Source: Metaphire vulgaris
Taxonomy: Eukaryota; Annelida; Clitellata; Crassiclitellata; Megascolecidae
Length of the DNA stretch: 64,000 nucleotides
NCBI GenBank assembly: GCA_018105865.1
Contig: CM030832.1
Coordinates: 22,618,486-22,682,485, forward strand
Direction of reading: 5' to 3'
Shown: piece by piece, positions 44,118 through 56,317 of the stretch
Layout of the letters: the number at the start of each line of letters is the position of its first letter
Position numbering within the stretch: the stretch's first letter is position 1
Made by a program: the position numbers and the translations under genes
The notes under the pieces: model-generated
Told to the model about the DNA's origin: nothing
The model's input: the letters and a program-made list of their open reading frames with translations, nothing else
Database searches by the model: none

Positions 44118-44696
44118 GATACGAAGTTTTATTGCAGGGTTTCTGGATCATTTGGGGTTGGTGGGTTGGTGGTATTTTCATTTTGCTTCTGCAAGTTTCT
44201 AATCTGTAGTAATTGTTACAACTATAAGCCTATTTAGCTAAGACCATTATCGGAATTTTTTATTCTTATCAGAATTTCTATTTTATGTTGCTCAATTTAC
44301 TGTGCATTATAGGATTGTGAAATTAATTGATTGTAGTAGAATTAGATTTGTTAACACTCTTATCAGATATATTTAGAGTTTTAGTTATACTGAATGTGTG
44401 ACGTCACGCAGGTCCTTACCAACGTCCTCTGTCACAAACTTTCTAAGCACTATCCCCTTCGAGCGTTACGTAATTTATGAACGGCCGTATTGGATCGATA
44501 AACTGCATTGAATGCTGGTTTAAAAATAGCCTGGAGAAACCTAGATCAGTTTAGACGGTGTGAGACGGTACGATGCTACATCGGTTCGTCAAAATACACA
44601 GATCCCGCTTAGGTGATGGCCTTTTAATACAGTATGAGACTGTATGTTTCTATTTTAACGTATAATATTCCTTTATACGTATAAGATGTGTGTTGC
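44118..44696. other. No gene; TIR-element remnant
   Basis: GTGACGTCACGC near 44400 and GTTACGTAATTTATGAACGG (44465-44484) are degraded ends of the 3-bp-duplication family. The rest is unassigned. Confidence 0.4.
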
Positions 44697-45435
<739 letters not shown>

Positions 45436-46774
45436 GATGCCCTCCCTCCGAGGCTTCACGTCCCGTGAAGCGCTTCTGCCAGAGTATTTGCTGTTTTAGG
45501 ATGCATCTTTTAAAATCGGAATGTGAATTTGGTTATCTAATTCCCCAAGCTGCTGTCGCCGTCCCGGCTTATCCATTAGCGATTACTAACATAAAAATAC
45601 ATAATATGCATTGAAAATACTACTATGATGTCAAACTTGGCTCTACTATGTGTTTCTAAAGCAAAAGTTAACACGTTACAACATAATATATAGCTTAGTG
45701 CAAACATGACTACATTACAACATATCTCTAAGCAGGTCATGACTTTCACCTGTCGTCCTTTGCCGTTCCTTATATGTAGTTACCTAGTCTGCGTACTGAG
45801 CTACAATCGACATTATTAAAACATGTACGAGAACACTTTAAAATGTTCAGAAAAGCAAAATGTGCACCTAAAGCTGTGCCGTAAAAAATAATCAACAGAA
45901 AAATGCAATGAAAACTCTAACATAAGCTAATATTACAATAAACATTTTAAAAATAAACATATGAAAGCTGAGACACAATGCCTCCGTCGAGATACGAGAG
46001 TTACTTTCCTTGCTCCGGCGTCTCTACTGCACATCTAAATTACTGAACATGTAAACTTGTAATATTGAGTCAGTTTCAGGCGCAGTTCATCATATTTTAC
46101 TAATCATATACCCCAAAATACGGATAAAATAAAATGCCAAAGACGTTTAATATACTGTAGTTGATGAGTCTCTTGTCACGTCTTGTGCACGTACACAATT
46201 AATACAAAAACACGCATATAACCTAACTAGCATTTCTAATCGCTAAAATACTTGCACCAGCAATATCGCATCGATAATCACGCATACTATAAACAAGCTA
46301 TTGATAAGCCTCTTTAATTGCTTAAAGAAAGATCTCACTTGCTGAATAAAAAGAATAATGCAAGAATTATAAAAATAACAACTCTACGCTACACACGGGT
46401 CCTAACATTCTTAGTGCAAGCACCAACTACATGAAAAAGACTGTTTAAAGCGATTATACGATACTCAAAAGTAAAAATACATTACGCAATGCAATTATAA
46501 AAACTCACGTCCCAACCCAGCTCTGCTAAAACGACAAGCACCCTTGTCAAATGTTCCTTCACTTGTCAAACGGCGTACCGCTTCTACTAAAACGTAACCA
46601 CATGAAACACATAATAAACAAGAAAAAGCAAACAGTTTCAAAAGTGAAAACGATTCCTATATACATTATACACCGGTATCCCAACTTGACTGTTGTGAGT
46701 GAAATTTTGTGTGTACATGATTTTTTTAAAAATCTAAAGGCGTGTACTTACATAATTCCGTTCTCTTATCCGTT
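45436..46774 (-). mobile_element. Internal 3' region of the LTR element, non-coding
   Basis: About 1.34 kb between the Gag-coiled-coil stop and the downstream LTR. I looked for protease, reverse transcriptase, RNase H and integrase motifs on the minus strand and saw none, nor any long frame. Confidence 0.6.
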
Positions 46775-49171
46775 TTACGTTTTAAGACGACTTCTATGTT
46801 TAATATTTGCTGTACCAACGTTTTTTATTTTAACTTTTCCGCGAAGATTCTCTTCGGTAAATCTTTGTCTCTGGTCTTCCGACTTCCAAACTGCTAGAAA
46901 TGCCCAGAATTTGTCCTCGTGTTTCTTCGCCAGATTATGAAACTGTTTTTCGTATTTCGTTTCCCATCGAGACTGCAGCGCAGTGATTTCTCGAACATCC
47001 TTCGTCGTGGCATTTGCGATCTCTTCCTGTTTATTTTTCAGTCCTATATCATAATTCTGTTCCATCTTTGCAGCAAAGTTCTTAGCTTTTGTTATCTCCT
47101 CCAGTATGCTTCCGATTTCGTGCTGGTGGCGATTAAGCTTCTCCCCGATGCGTCTGTCGCGGCCTTTCATCGATGTCCCCGTCAGTTTATTATTCCCCTC
47201 TTCGTGCTTAATACCGCTAGTTTCCAGAAGTTCCAGTTTCCGTTCATTTTCTTTGTCTTTGACGTCAAGTTCCTCGATCTTCCCTTCAGCTGCGTTCAAT
47301 CGATCTCGTAAATGTCGAATTTCTGCCTCGTATCTGTCTGCGGTGCTTTGCAATTTTTTCTCGTTTCTTCGATCGAATTCCGTTCTCGACTCCATTACCT
47401 CCTTCGCATGAGTTTCCTTCAACCTCTTCAACTCCGTCATCTTTTCGTCAGTCCATTCTGACAGAGTAAAATTAGCCACCGTTAACGCATTCTTCGTCCT
47501 GTTCAATTCTTCAACCAACTCGACGATTTCCTTTCTGTGTTCTTCCGCCAGCTTCTGAATCTGCATCTGCTTCTGGGATTCCACCAACGTCTCTAGATCG
47601 CCAATGCGTTCTGTGTGCTTCGACTGTAGTCTTTCCATTTCTTGCTGATATTCGCGTTCGAGATTTTCCTTTTCTTCTTTATGCTGTTCTTGAAGTTCCT
47701 CTTCCTTCTGCTTCAGTAACTCCGACATTTGTTTCCGATGAAACGCCCGCAGTTCGTCGTTAGTTTGAATCAACTTGTCTAATTCTTTGGCATGAAAAGC
47801 TTTGAAGTCGTTTGCTTTGTCTTCGAGGTCTTCGATATCTTCCCTGTGCTGTTGCTTCATTTTGTCGATTGTCTGGTTGAGGTAACGACGCTGCATGTTA
47901 ACTTCGTTGCGGACTCTCCTCAAAGCTCGTTTTGCTGCAACCGTTTCTGCCTTGCTGTCCGCGCACTTCCTTCTCAGCTTTTCAATTTCGGCTTCCAGTT
48001 CCTCGATCATAATAGACTGGTTTTTGCTGCTGTTCAATTCCTGCTTCAGAGCGGTAGACATGGTTCGGAGTTCTTCCATCTGGCGAGACAGTTCCGCATT
48101 GAGTTTCTTCTCTTCGTCAATTCCATCGTTCAGTGAGCGAATCTCGTCCTCCGTCTTTACAATTAGTCTCTGGTGTTTACCTTTCTCTTCGTTGAACGCC
48201 TGGCGCAGACTTGTAAGTTCCTCTTCTCTCGAATCGCGCTCGTTGGTCAGTTGTAGGATTTTCTCGTAGTGTTTCTTCAATTCCATTCGCATTGAGGCAA
48301 TCTCTTCCAGGTACATCTTATTTTTGTCGCTTGCTGCCTGTAGCTGCTGTTTCAGAAGGAACTGGGCTTTTGTAGGTGGGTGTGGGTCGAACTTCAACTG
48401 CTCCCTCGTGGATGGCGACGCAGGCTGATCTGGATTCCGCCGGTGCTTTTCGGCTATACGGCGTCGCTCGAAATCGCCGTCGCAGGGTGGCGATCGTCGG
48501 CCGGCGTCCTGCTGGAAGTGGACGCGGTTCGGGATGGTGCTTCGCTCGATAGCTGGCGATCTCGGTCTCGATGACGCCCCGACGGAGTGGATCCGGAGTT
48601 GACGGAGTCCTTCGGTGAGACCGGCGGTTAGCTCATTGACGGAGGCCTCGAGAGTTGACGAAGCGCTCGCGTTGTCCCTCAACGAGAGCTCCGTGACGCG
48701 CCCCCAGTGTCTGACATCGTCCAGCGACGACAGCGGATGCTGCACCACGTGTTGCCGTATTGCTGGTCTCAGGCCGTTCAGCACGATGGAGTAGATTTGG
48801 CTTTCGCTGACCTTGAGTCTCTGACCCGCTCGGAGGATCGCTGTCACGTAGTCGTCCGTGGATTGGTCCGCCGACTGCTTCTTCTGCCATAGCTCCGCCA
48901 TGGCTTGCCACGTCTGTTCTTCCTGATAGTTGTATCGCTTGATCAAGGCTCTCTTCAACTCAGCGTACGATTCTTTTATGTCCTGGTGTTGCGTATCGTA
49001 CCACGCCGAGGCTCCATCCTTTAGAAGAAACGGCAGAGCTGATCTAAGAATCGTCTCGTCCGTTTTCTGAACGTTCGCCCACAATTCAAAGAGCTTCAAA
49101 AAGTCTAGCACGTCTTCTTCAGGCCTACCGGAAAATGAGTTCAGGGCAGAAAGACTTGCGAAGACCGCCAT
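46775..49171 (-). CDS. Retrotransposon Gag domain fused to a long coiled coil
   Basis: A 798-residue intact frame. Residues 1-190 match the Ty3/Gypsy-type Gag capsid region: LNSFSGRPEEDVLDFLKLFE, LPFLLKDGASAWYDTQ, SYAELKRALIKRYNYQEE, STDDYVTAILRAGQRLKVSE and SIVLNGLRPAIRQHVVQHP. A linker rich in Arg, Ser and Pro follows (200-265). Residues about 270-770 are continuous charged heptads (EEIASMRMELKKHYEKIL, LNAELSRQMEELRTMSTALK, HKEEKENLEREYQQEMERL), a coiled coil like those of myosin-tail or golgin proteins. No CCHC zinc knuckle is present. The frame lies about 95 nt inside the upstream LTR, in the expected place for gag. A multimerising capsid and packaging role is inferred; the coiled coil may be host-derived. 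Confidence 0.85.
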   Translation of the reverse strand: MAVFASLSALNSFSGRPEEDVLDFLKLFELWANVQKTDETILRSALPFLLKDGASAWYDTQHQDIKESYAELKRALIKRYNYQEEQTWQAMAELWQKKQSADQSTDDYVTAILRAGQRLKVSESQIYSIVLNGLRPAIRQHVVQHPLSSLDDVRHWGRVTELSLRDNASASSTLEASVNELTAGLTEGLRQLRIHSVGASSRPRSPAIERSTIPNRVHFQQDAGRRSPPCDGDFERRRIAEKHRRNPDQPASPSTREQLKFDPHPPTKAQFLLKQQLQAASDKNKMYLEEIASMRMELKKHYEKILQLTNERDSREEELTSLRQAFNEEKGKHQRLIVKTEDEIRSLNDGIDEEKKLNAELSRQMEELRTMSTALKQELNSSKNQSIMIEELEAEIEKLRRKCADSKAETVAAKRALRRVRNEVNMQRRYLNQTIDKMKQQHREDIEDLEDKANDFKAFHAKELDKLIQTNDELRAFHRKQMSELLKQKEEELQEQHKEEKENLEREYQQEMERLQSKHTERIGDLETLVESQKQMQIQKLAEEHRKEIVELVEELNRTKNALTVANFTLSEWTDEKMTELKRLKETHAKEVMESRTEFDRRNEKKLQSTADRYEAEIRHLRDRLNAAEGKIEELDVKDKENERKLELLETSGIKHEEGNNKLTGTSMKGRDRRIGEKLNRHQHEIGSILEEITKAKNFAAKMEQNYDIGLKNKQEEIANATTKDVREITALQSRWETKYEKQFHNLAKKHEDKFWAFLAVWKSEDQRQRFTEENLRGKVKIKNVGTANIKHRSRLKT

Positions 49172-49847
49172 GTTGTTTGGTGGTCAGCGGAGGTACGGTT
49201 TTTCGGATCGAAGAAAAGTTCTCTACCACCTTTAACGTATAAAGGTTAATGTTGTCTTTTGAATAGTCCCTTTACGAGTTGACGTTCCTTAGGATTAATG
49301 TTGTTTGAGATGATATTGTAGTTGTTGTTGAGTATCGCCCTAGCGCTTCATTGAAATTAACACGAGTTCCTTTTTACGGCCAGTAGAAGACACTCCTCGA
49401 GCCTTTTCGACTGCTCGCCACCCGCGCTAAACACAGACTCTCCTCGCGGTCAAAACCCCGACTCCCTCTAGCGGTCCAAAGCTCTACTGCCCTCTAACGG
49501 TCAAAACTCTACTGCCCTCTAGCGGTCAAAAGCTCTACTGCCCTCTAACGGTCAAAAACCCGACCGCCCTCTAACGGTCAAAACTCTACCGCCCCCTGCC
49601 GGCGCCCTCTCCCCTCCCTTCCTCTGACCGTCCGAGTGTCTTCCTCTGGGGCCTTTCTTTATTAATACCAGATTCTGACATACACCAATGCAGTTGTTTA
49701 AGTTACCGTGACAACGTCGGAGGCGACAGCAACTCTTCGTCCTTAATTAACCCTCTGGGGTATTGCCGATAAAACCTTCTCTGGAGCCTGTTTCGCCTTC
49801 GGTGTTCGCCACCCCCACCTGTTGATCCCATTAATGTCAGGTCTGCC

Positions 49848-50738
49848 AAGGACTACTAGATTGCCTGGACGCGTAACTGAAAAAGGAGCCATACTTCAGG
49901 GGGCTGGATAAATGCAGCCTCCTGTGCATTTGCATGTAATTTTGGACTTTTTCAACTTGCAATTGCTCGGATTCTGTGAAAGCTAAAATGATGAGGTATA
50001 CACCAATGTTTTGCATTTTTATCCCTCTTTCAAACCATCCGTGCAAAATTTAATAACAATTGGGATAAGGGTCCACAATCTGGCCTGAAACAGAACCCCC
50101 TCCAAAAAAAATTTTTTTTATGTTCCAAGCTGTGTTGCTAAAATTTTTGAGTGGCAACCTAACTTTTGTGAACAGCAAAGTTGTAGGGGAATGTAATTGG
50201 AACAAAATAAATCGAACATTTTGAAAATTGGACAATATTTGGTCGAGATATAGCAAATTATAAAAGAAATACAAGCATCGTTCTAAACTGATCGAAACGT
50301 CAATTTATCGGAAGGAGAGTGCTCGGGGTAGGAAGAATATATCTCGACCAAATATTGTCCAATTTTCAAAATGTTTGATTTATTTCGTTCCAATTACATT
50401 CCCCTATAACTTTGCTGTTCACAAAAGTTAGGTTGCCACTCAAAAAGTTTAGCAACACAGCTTGGAAACATAAAAAAATTTTTTTGGAGGGGTTCTGTTT
50501 CAGGCCAGATTGTGGACCCTTATCCCAATTGTTATTAAATTTTGCACGGATGGTTTGAAAAAGGGATAAAAATGCAAAACATTGGTGTATACCTCATCAT
50601 TTTAGCTTACAGAATCTGAGCAATTGCAAGTTGAAAAAGTCCAAAATTACATGCAAATGCACAGGAGGCTGCATTTATCCAGCCCCCCTGAAGTATGGCT
50701 CCTTTTCAGTTACGCGTCCAGGCAATCTAGTAGTCCTG
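49848..50738. mobile_element. Palindromic (foldback) element inside the LTR
   Basis: Two arms, 49848-50252 and 50338-50738, are near-perfect inverted copies (start AAGGACTACTAGATTGCC, end GGCAATCTAGTAGTCCTG) around an 85-bp loop. GGTCTGCC is duplicated at 49840-49847 and 50739-50746. Nothing is encoded. The class could be a foldback MULE or hAT derivative. Parts of each arm resemble the Helitron interior module (GCTAAAATGATGAGGT and CAAACCATCCGTGCAAAA). Confidence 0.92.
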
Positions 50739-50750
50739 GGTCTGCCCTTT

Positions 50751-51165
<415 letters not shown>

Positions 51166-51194
51166 ACCTCCCTCCCTTATACTATTTTATTTTC

Positions 51195-51365
51195 ACTTAT
51201 TTACACTAAAAATATAAACTTAAACTTAAACTTAGCATGATTTAAAGTGGATTAAAAGGCATTACTGCCTGTGTGAAAGCCACTAGGTGCACTAACGGGG
51301 CCTGAACCCGCTCCGTCAGCCTGACGCTCCAGCACGTAACCCACTCTGCCATCTTCCGCCTCCGT
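51195..51365 (-). mobile_element. tRNA-headed SINE
   Basis: On the minus strand an A-box-like TGGCAGAGTGGGTTACGTG (51353-51335) and a B-box-like GGGTTCAGGCCCC (51309-51297) are spaced as in a tRNA. A non-tRNA body follows, then a TAAGTTTAAGTTTAAGTTT tail near 51215-51235. This order of Pol III promoter, body and short repeat tail is typical of SINEs. Confidence 0.65.
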
Positions 51366-52021
51366 AAGAATCAATAATGTTGGCATTTAGATCAACATGT
51401 CATTATCAGTGTTGGCTACGCTTTTCCAAGAGTAAATTTAGACCTAGAACAATAATTATTATTAGCTATGGTTCTAGAAACAATTAATTGCTCCTTGGAG
51501 TGGCTGCAATTTCTTCGAAAAAGTTGCTCTGAAATGATCGCGATGTTAATTGAATATCATAAGAGACGTCAGCCGGTGGCCGCTGACTTGCTCCATATTC
51601 CTTTTCCAGGTCACTTTTCCACAATGCTGCATGTGGCATGCCAGAGACCTAGTTTCCGCGATGCCCATATTAGGACAAGGCCACTGTTTCTGCTTGTATT
51701 GCCAGATTGGTGACGTTGTCTGTCCAGTGAATGGTCTGTCGTTGGCATTTCATGTGGAATGCTTCGAGCTTAAATTATTATCGCGAATTATAAACATCAA
51801 ATAATGCCTTTTTGAGCAAAAGCTTAAGGATTGATTGGCCGACCAAAATTTTTTATTGTGTATTATTATTCCGTGGGTAGAAAGGCGTCAAAATTGCGTT
51901 TGAGGCCCATAAAAGAAAAAAGAAGCAAGCAAAAATTATAGCTATTAATATAGTTCTATAGGCTGTTCGCACTGATATAACCATATAAGTAACTTTAACC
52001 AAGTGAAATGATAAGTGGCAT
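51366..52021. other. No gene recognised
   Basis: Non-coding. Frames at 51468-51804 have no family signature. Confidence 0.4.
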
Positions 52022-52115
52022 CATTTTTTTGCTTATCAGGATTTTCTGAAGTTGGGGAATGGTAGGCCCTAGTTTGTAGCTCCCCAATCGGAAAATTCTG
52101 GCTACGCCATTGGTG
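52022..52115. mobile_element. Partial MITE: motif unit plus CTGGCTACGCCATTG end
   Basis: TTTTTTTGCTTATCAGGATT at 52025 and a CTGGCTACGCCATTG right end match the GTGGCGTAGCC family (35850-36168), but no left end or target duplication was found. Confidence 0.5.
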
Positions 52116-52175
52116 GAGATAACGGGACAGGATTTCGAAACTTGGACGGCCGCAGTCAATTCAAGACAAAACAAT

Positions 52176-52177
52176 AA

Positions 52178-52244
<67 letters not shown>
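52176..52244. repeat. (ATC)n microsatellite
   Basis: About 23 ATC units. The poly-Met minus frame is an artefact. Confidence 0.95.
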
Positions 52245-52245
<1 letters not shown>

Positions 52246-53121
52246 CAGGGGACTATTTTCAGGTTAAGTCAGTTTGATGCCGACTTGAATTAATTCCGCC
52301 AATTTTTGTTATCTAGTCGGAGTCAGAAATGGCAAAGGGTCACTCAGTATGACCTCTCATGTGATCGGCACAACTCTTGACCCACGACCTCCTCTGAGTC
52401 ATGACCCATGAACCCTAGACTCTTGGAAAACTAAATATCTATAGAGTATTGCATATACGTTAATGAAACTCTCGTTTGAAACGCAACGTGTAAAGAATTA
52501 AGACAGACACGCACTCTGAGTCGAACGGCGCATGCACAGCACAGCATAGGCTACATCACCGGTCGAAACAGGTGCGGTAACTTATCTTGCATGCCTCGCT
52601 TCTATACGGCAGTATGTACGCTTTTAGTCTTCGAACGATAATTATAAATCACGAAGAAAACAGACTTAGTTCATGTAGGCCAACCAGTATTTTCCTATTT
52701 CTCGCCACTAGGAAGACACATCATTGCTGCCGACATCTCAAAGCGGCGGACCAGCGCCGCGTGGCTTCGGTCTCTCGGCGCCCCTCCGAAGCAGAGCGCT
52801 ATCGCGGCGAATGCGAACGCAGTTTTCTGCCCGCAGCAGTGTTTACATGCTGCAGTGTGTTCGAAGCCTTCACCGCGCCTGTGCCTGTTGGCGTAGATTT
52901 GTTCTAGCTGAATATAATCATTTCCTTAATCGATCGGTTCTATTTTGGTTATAGTTCGTTGAAGGACTTCTGTTTTGACACTTTATAATTATTGTGAACT
53001 TGAATGTTAATTATTAACGGTTTAGAGTCTCATTGACAACAATTTGAAACAAACGCAAATTCATTCCTGTCAACTTTCAAAGGTAAGGACGATAATTAAT
53101 TAGTCAGTAATAATTGTTACA
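52245..53121. other. No gene recognised; GC-richer core
   Basis: 52720-52910 is GC-rich with several CpG and an open frame (52587-52907) lacking signatures. It could be a promoter or a first exon, but I cannot show it. Confidence 0.35.
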
Positions 53122-53319
53122 CAGTGGCGGCTCCAGGATTTGGCAAGTGGGGGTCAGTTGGTGGGGGCGGGGGTGGCAACTTCTAAGCATGGGGGCCAAC
53201 TATTTGTTGCTAGGTATGTAGTAGCAAGTATAGGGTCTCAACAGGGGTGGGCAACTGGGGGCCAGGCGTTCAATAAGGGGGCACTGACCTTTCGGGTACC
53301 ATATGTAGAGCCGCCAATG
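53122..53319. mobile_element. Possible hAT-type MITE (CAGTGGCGGCTC ends)
   Basis: Ends CAGTGGCGGCTCCAGG and GAGCCGCCAATG are inverted. No exact target duplication is seen (TTGTTACA versus ATTATTGG). Confidence 0.55.
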
Positions 53320-53509
53320 ATTATTGGTAAAATTGTTCCGATCAGAGCAGATTAGTATTTTCTGAAATGATCAGTACTACAACCTGGAAGCTTATTTTTT
53401 CCGTCACAATAAATTTCAGTTGGGGTTCTCTAGTACTTATGCCACATATATCCGTTCGCCTGTTTATACATGTAGCGTAAACAATTGCCCCGTTTCAAAT
53501 GCAAATTTT

Positions 53510-53900
53510 AAGTAAAATCTCGTGAATTGATGCATTGCGCGTTTGAAGCAGTAGGCCCACTGCAGTAGCCACTTACAGTATTCTTAGGCGCTTAATCTAA
53601 ATTTGAAATGTTGAGTTCCGCCAGGCAGGGTCACTTTATAAAAAAAGGTCATCATGGTTGGGACGTTACGGTAGTAACGTAGTTACGTTACGGTAACGTA
53701 GTTACGGTAACGTAGTTACGTTACGGTATAGTTACGGTAGTTATGGAGGAAATGATTTTCGCAAAGGATTTGCATCGGAACGAATAACGGATGAAATTTG
53801 AACGAATAGACCGCTGTAGCGAGACGCACAGCATTTCGATTGCACAGTTTGAGTTTAATCATGGGACCATGTGTGATCCTGTGCCATAGTTGCAAACATG
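53510..53900 (+). repeat. Interspersed repeat related to 6740-7350, with a GTTACG minisatellite
   Basis: Shares AGTAAAATCTCGTG, TTCTTAGGCGCT and GCATTTCGATTGC blocks with 6740-7350. At 53658-53745 TTACGGTAACGTAG units form a short array. Confidence 0.5.
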
Positions 53901-54187
53901 CATAGATTTTCATTCGGTGGAGCTAATGATTTTTGTATGATCATCGGCAGATTTAGTTCCAGGAGCTCAGGCAAAACTCAAACAGTTCCAACTTTCAGCT
54001 CTCCGGCCTCAAGGCTTTGTATATAAATTCTACATTACATTACATTCATCGCGCTTTGTAGCAACATAACAACATCGATTTGTAACATCGCGCTTTGCCC
54101 TCTAAAAAACTAAGCCAATACATTTTTCAGCACGGCCTTAACAAGTTAGGTGTATTTCATCTGCTGCTTCTTCCTCTCATAGTCCCG

Positions 54188-54830
54188 TTAGGAACCGTTG
54201 AGCCCAGTAGCGTTGTTCGTGATTTGACGCCATAGAATACGGTCTTGAGCCGCGTGTACCGCGTCTCCAAGGCACATCCGCGTCCATTCGGTTATGTCAT
54301 CTCTCCATCTTCTTCTGGGTCGTCCTTGTGCTCGGTGTCCCTCCATTGCGCCTTCCGTGCAGACCTTTATTATTCTTTTATCCTCCATTCTTGCAATATG
54401 CCCAAACATCTGCAGCTTTCTTCCCTTGATTATGGTGATGATATCTTGCGCTGCTCCTATTCGTCGTCTTACTTCTTCGTTGGTAATCCTCAGCTCCCAC
54501 CATATGTTAAGAATGCGTCTGTAGCATCGCATTTCGAATGCTGCCAGGCGTCTGCGGTCTTCGGCTTTTAAGGTCCAGGTTTCTGCTCCGTATAACAGAA
54601 CTGAGAACACGCACGTGTTGAGTAGTTGCAGTTTGATTTTGGTAGAGAGTCCTCCGTCCGCCAGAATTTGCTAAGGCAGCCTAAGACCCCGCTTGCCAGG
54701 CCTATTCTTCGTCGTATTTCCGGGCTACAGTCTCCATCTGCACAGAGCAGGCTGCCAAGGTAAACGAATTCCCCTACCCACTCTATTTCCTGACCCCCTA
54801 CTTTAATCGTCATGGTTCTTGCCCTTTCCC
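54188..54830 (-). pseudogene. LINE reverse transcriptase C-terminus fragment
   Basis: The minus strand reads EIEWVGEFVYLGSLLCADGD, SPEIRRRIGLASG, then VLLYGAETWTLKAEDRRRL, LQMFGHIARMEDKRI and HRAQGRPRRRWRDDITEW. This is the same C-terminal order as in 18430-19960 but a different subfamily. It is split by one frame change near 54600, and the catalytic part is absent. Confidence 0.82.
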
Positions 54831-55868
54831 TACTGCCATTATTTTGGTCTTGTTGACGTTGATTGTCAGGCCCAGTTTGCTTCCAGATTCGTCGAGTGTG
54901 TCCAACATTTCATCTGCTAAATTCCTCGATTTCGAACACAATGTCCATAAAAGCAGATTCACGCGAGTTACCAGAAACTATACATATTTCCATGAGGGGA
55001 GTCTTCCCAGTCCACAGCAGGCGGGGGAGGGGGCATTTCGGGAACATCGTAGCGCGTGAATCACTGCAAAAATGAAGAATTGCGTTAAGATGTGAATAAA
55101 AGGAAAGCGATGCTGAAACGAATGCTTCTGGAGACGGAAAGTTGAGCAGCAAAGATGGCGTCTAGACGAGATGCCAAATGGCATCGAATGGAATGGATGA
55201 TCTACCCACCTCTTCTTCTTCTCCGGCTCCAGTTTAAGCCGAAATGCCATCCAAATGCCAGCGCAGGACGCCGTTAATGACGGCCGAATGCACGGCGACT
55301 GCGGGACGGGTGGGGGCGGTGGGCTGCAGGGTGGGAAGAAACCGATGGCAGAGTTAAATCACTTCGGCCAGTTTCAAGCCTTTGGCATTCGGGTCAGTCG
55401 ATCTGGGTTCTTCTCTGTCTCTGTCTGTCTCTGTCTCTCTCTGTCTCTCTGTCTCTCTGTCTCTTTCTCTGCCGCTCTCTTTCTCTCTTGTTTCCTGGAG
55501 CTATTGTGGCCATATATCTCCACGCTTCACAGCGTTGCTTTCAGTTGCCTTCGTTCGGATGAACGCCAACACCTAGGACTCCACTTGATCACTGCGGACC
55601 GCCGAATTAACGAGACAGATTGCTAATGCTGATGCTACTGTTTTATTTGTAAATCCTCCAGTTTTTCCTCGTTCCTTGCTGGTATTCTAGCCTAAATTGA
55701 TTATAGGCTAAGGGAAATCTACCAGGCTCTAAAATACATTTCTATATATCTTATCGTTTAAAATTCAGCGGTAAATTTGAGATGTTTAGAAAATAATTTG
55801 AAGAATATTTCGTAGAAGGTCCTATGGGTGGTATTTCTTTGATTTTGTGAAATGTTGAGGGATGAATC
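54831..55868. other. No gene recognised
   Basis: Mixed sequence with a CTGTCT low-complexity patch (55410-55485). Open frames at 54978-55250 and 55255-55626 have no signatures. Confidence 0.4.
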
Positions 55869-56025
55869 CAGGGGCGTAGCGACTGTGGGTATATCGGTAT
55901 ATATACCCCATAAATCAGGCTACCTTAAAACTTTTAATGTGTTTTTAAGTTTTCAAACTTTTTAACAGATTTATACCTCCCCAAATCACATTATACCCCT
56001 AATCAAATTCCTGGCTACGCCCCTG
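55869..56025. mobile_element. hAT-type MITE (CAGGGGCGTAGC ends)
   Basis: A 157-bp element, ends CAGGGGCGTAGC and GGCTACGCCCCTG, flanked by GATGAATC and GATGAACC (8 bp, one mismatch). It lacks the motif units found in longer relatives. Confidence 0.88.
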
Positions 56026-56317
56026 GATGAACCGCGAAACTTTGTCTTTCCATTCTCTAGCAGTCTAATTTCTTGTGATCACTGTAACATGAATGATAAC
56101 GCCTTTCTCTTAGCGAATTTAACAGTTTTAAATGAGCAGTTACAATGATCCTTGAAGAAGATCTGGTAGATGCTATTATGCTATGTCTCCGTTCAAAGCT
56201 GCCGACAAAAAGAAGTGCTCTAAGAGATAACATTTGAACTCAGACAGATGCTAGGTTTGACAATTTGACGACTCATGGTGAGAATCTAGCTTGTTGTTTC
56301 CCATTTTGTGAGAAGAT

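Noticed and set aside
46551..48911. Several plus-strand frames of 100-130 codons
   Set aside because: Antisense shadows of the Gag-coiled-coil frame; Ser/Phe/Leu-rich, as expected from antisense of Glu/Lys-rich codons.
51286..51359. Functional tRNA gene
   Set aside because: A and B boxes are visible, but cloverleaf pairing is poor and a SINE-like body and tail follow, so I call it a SINE head.
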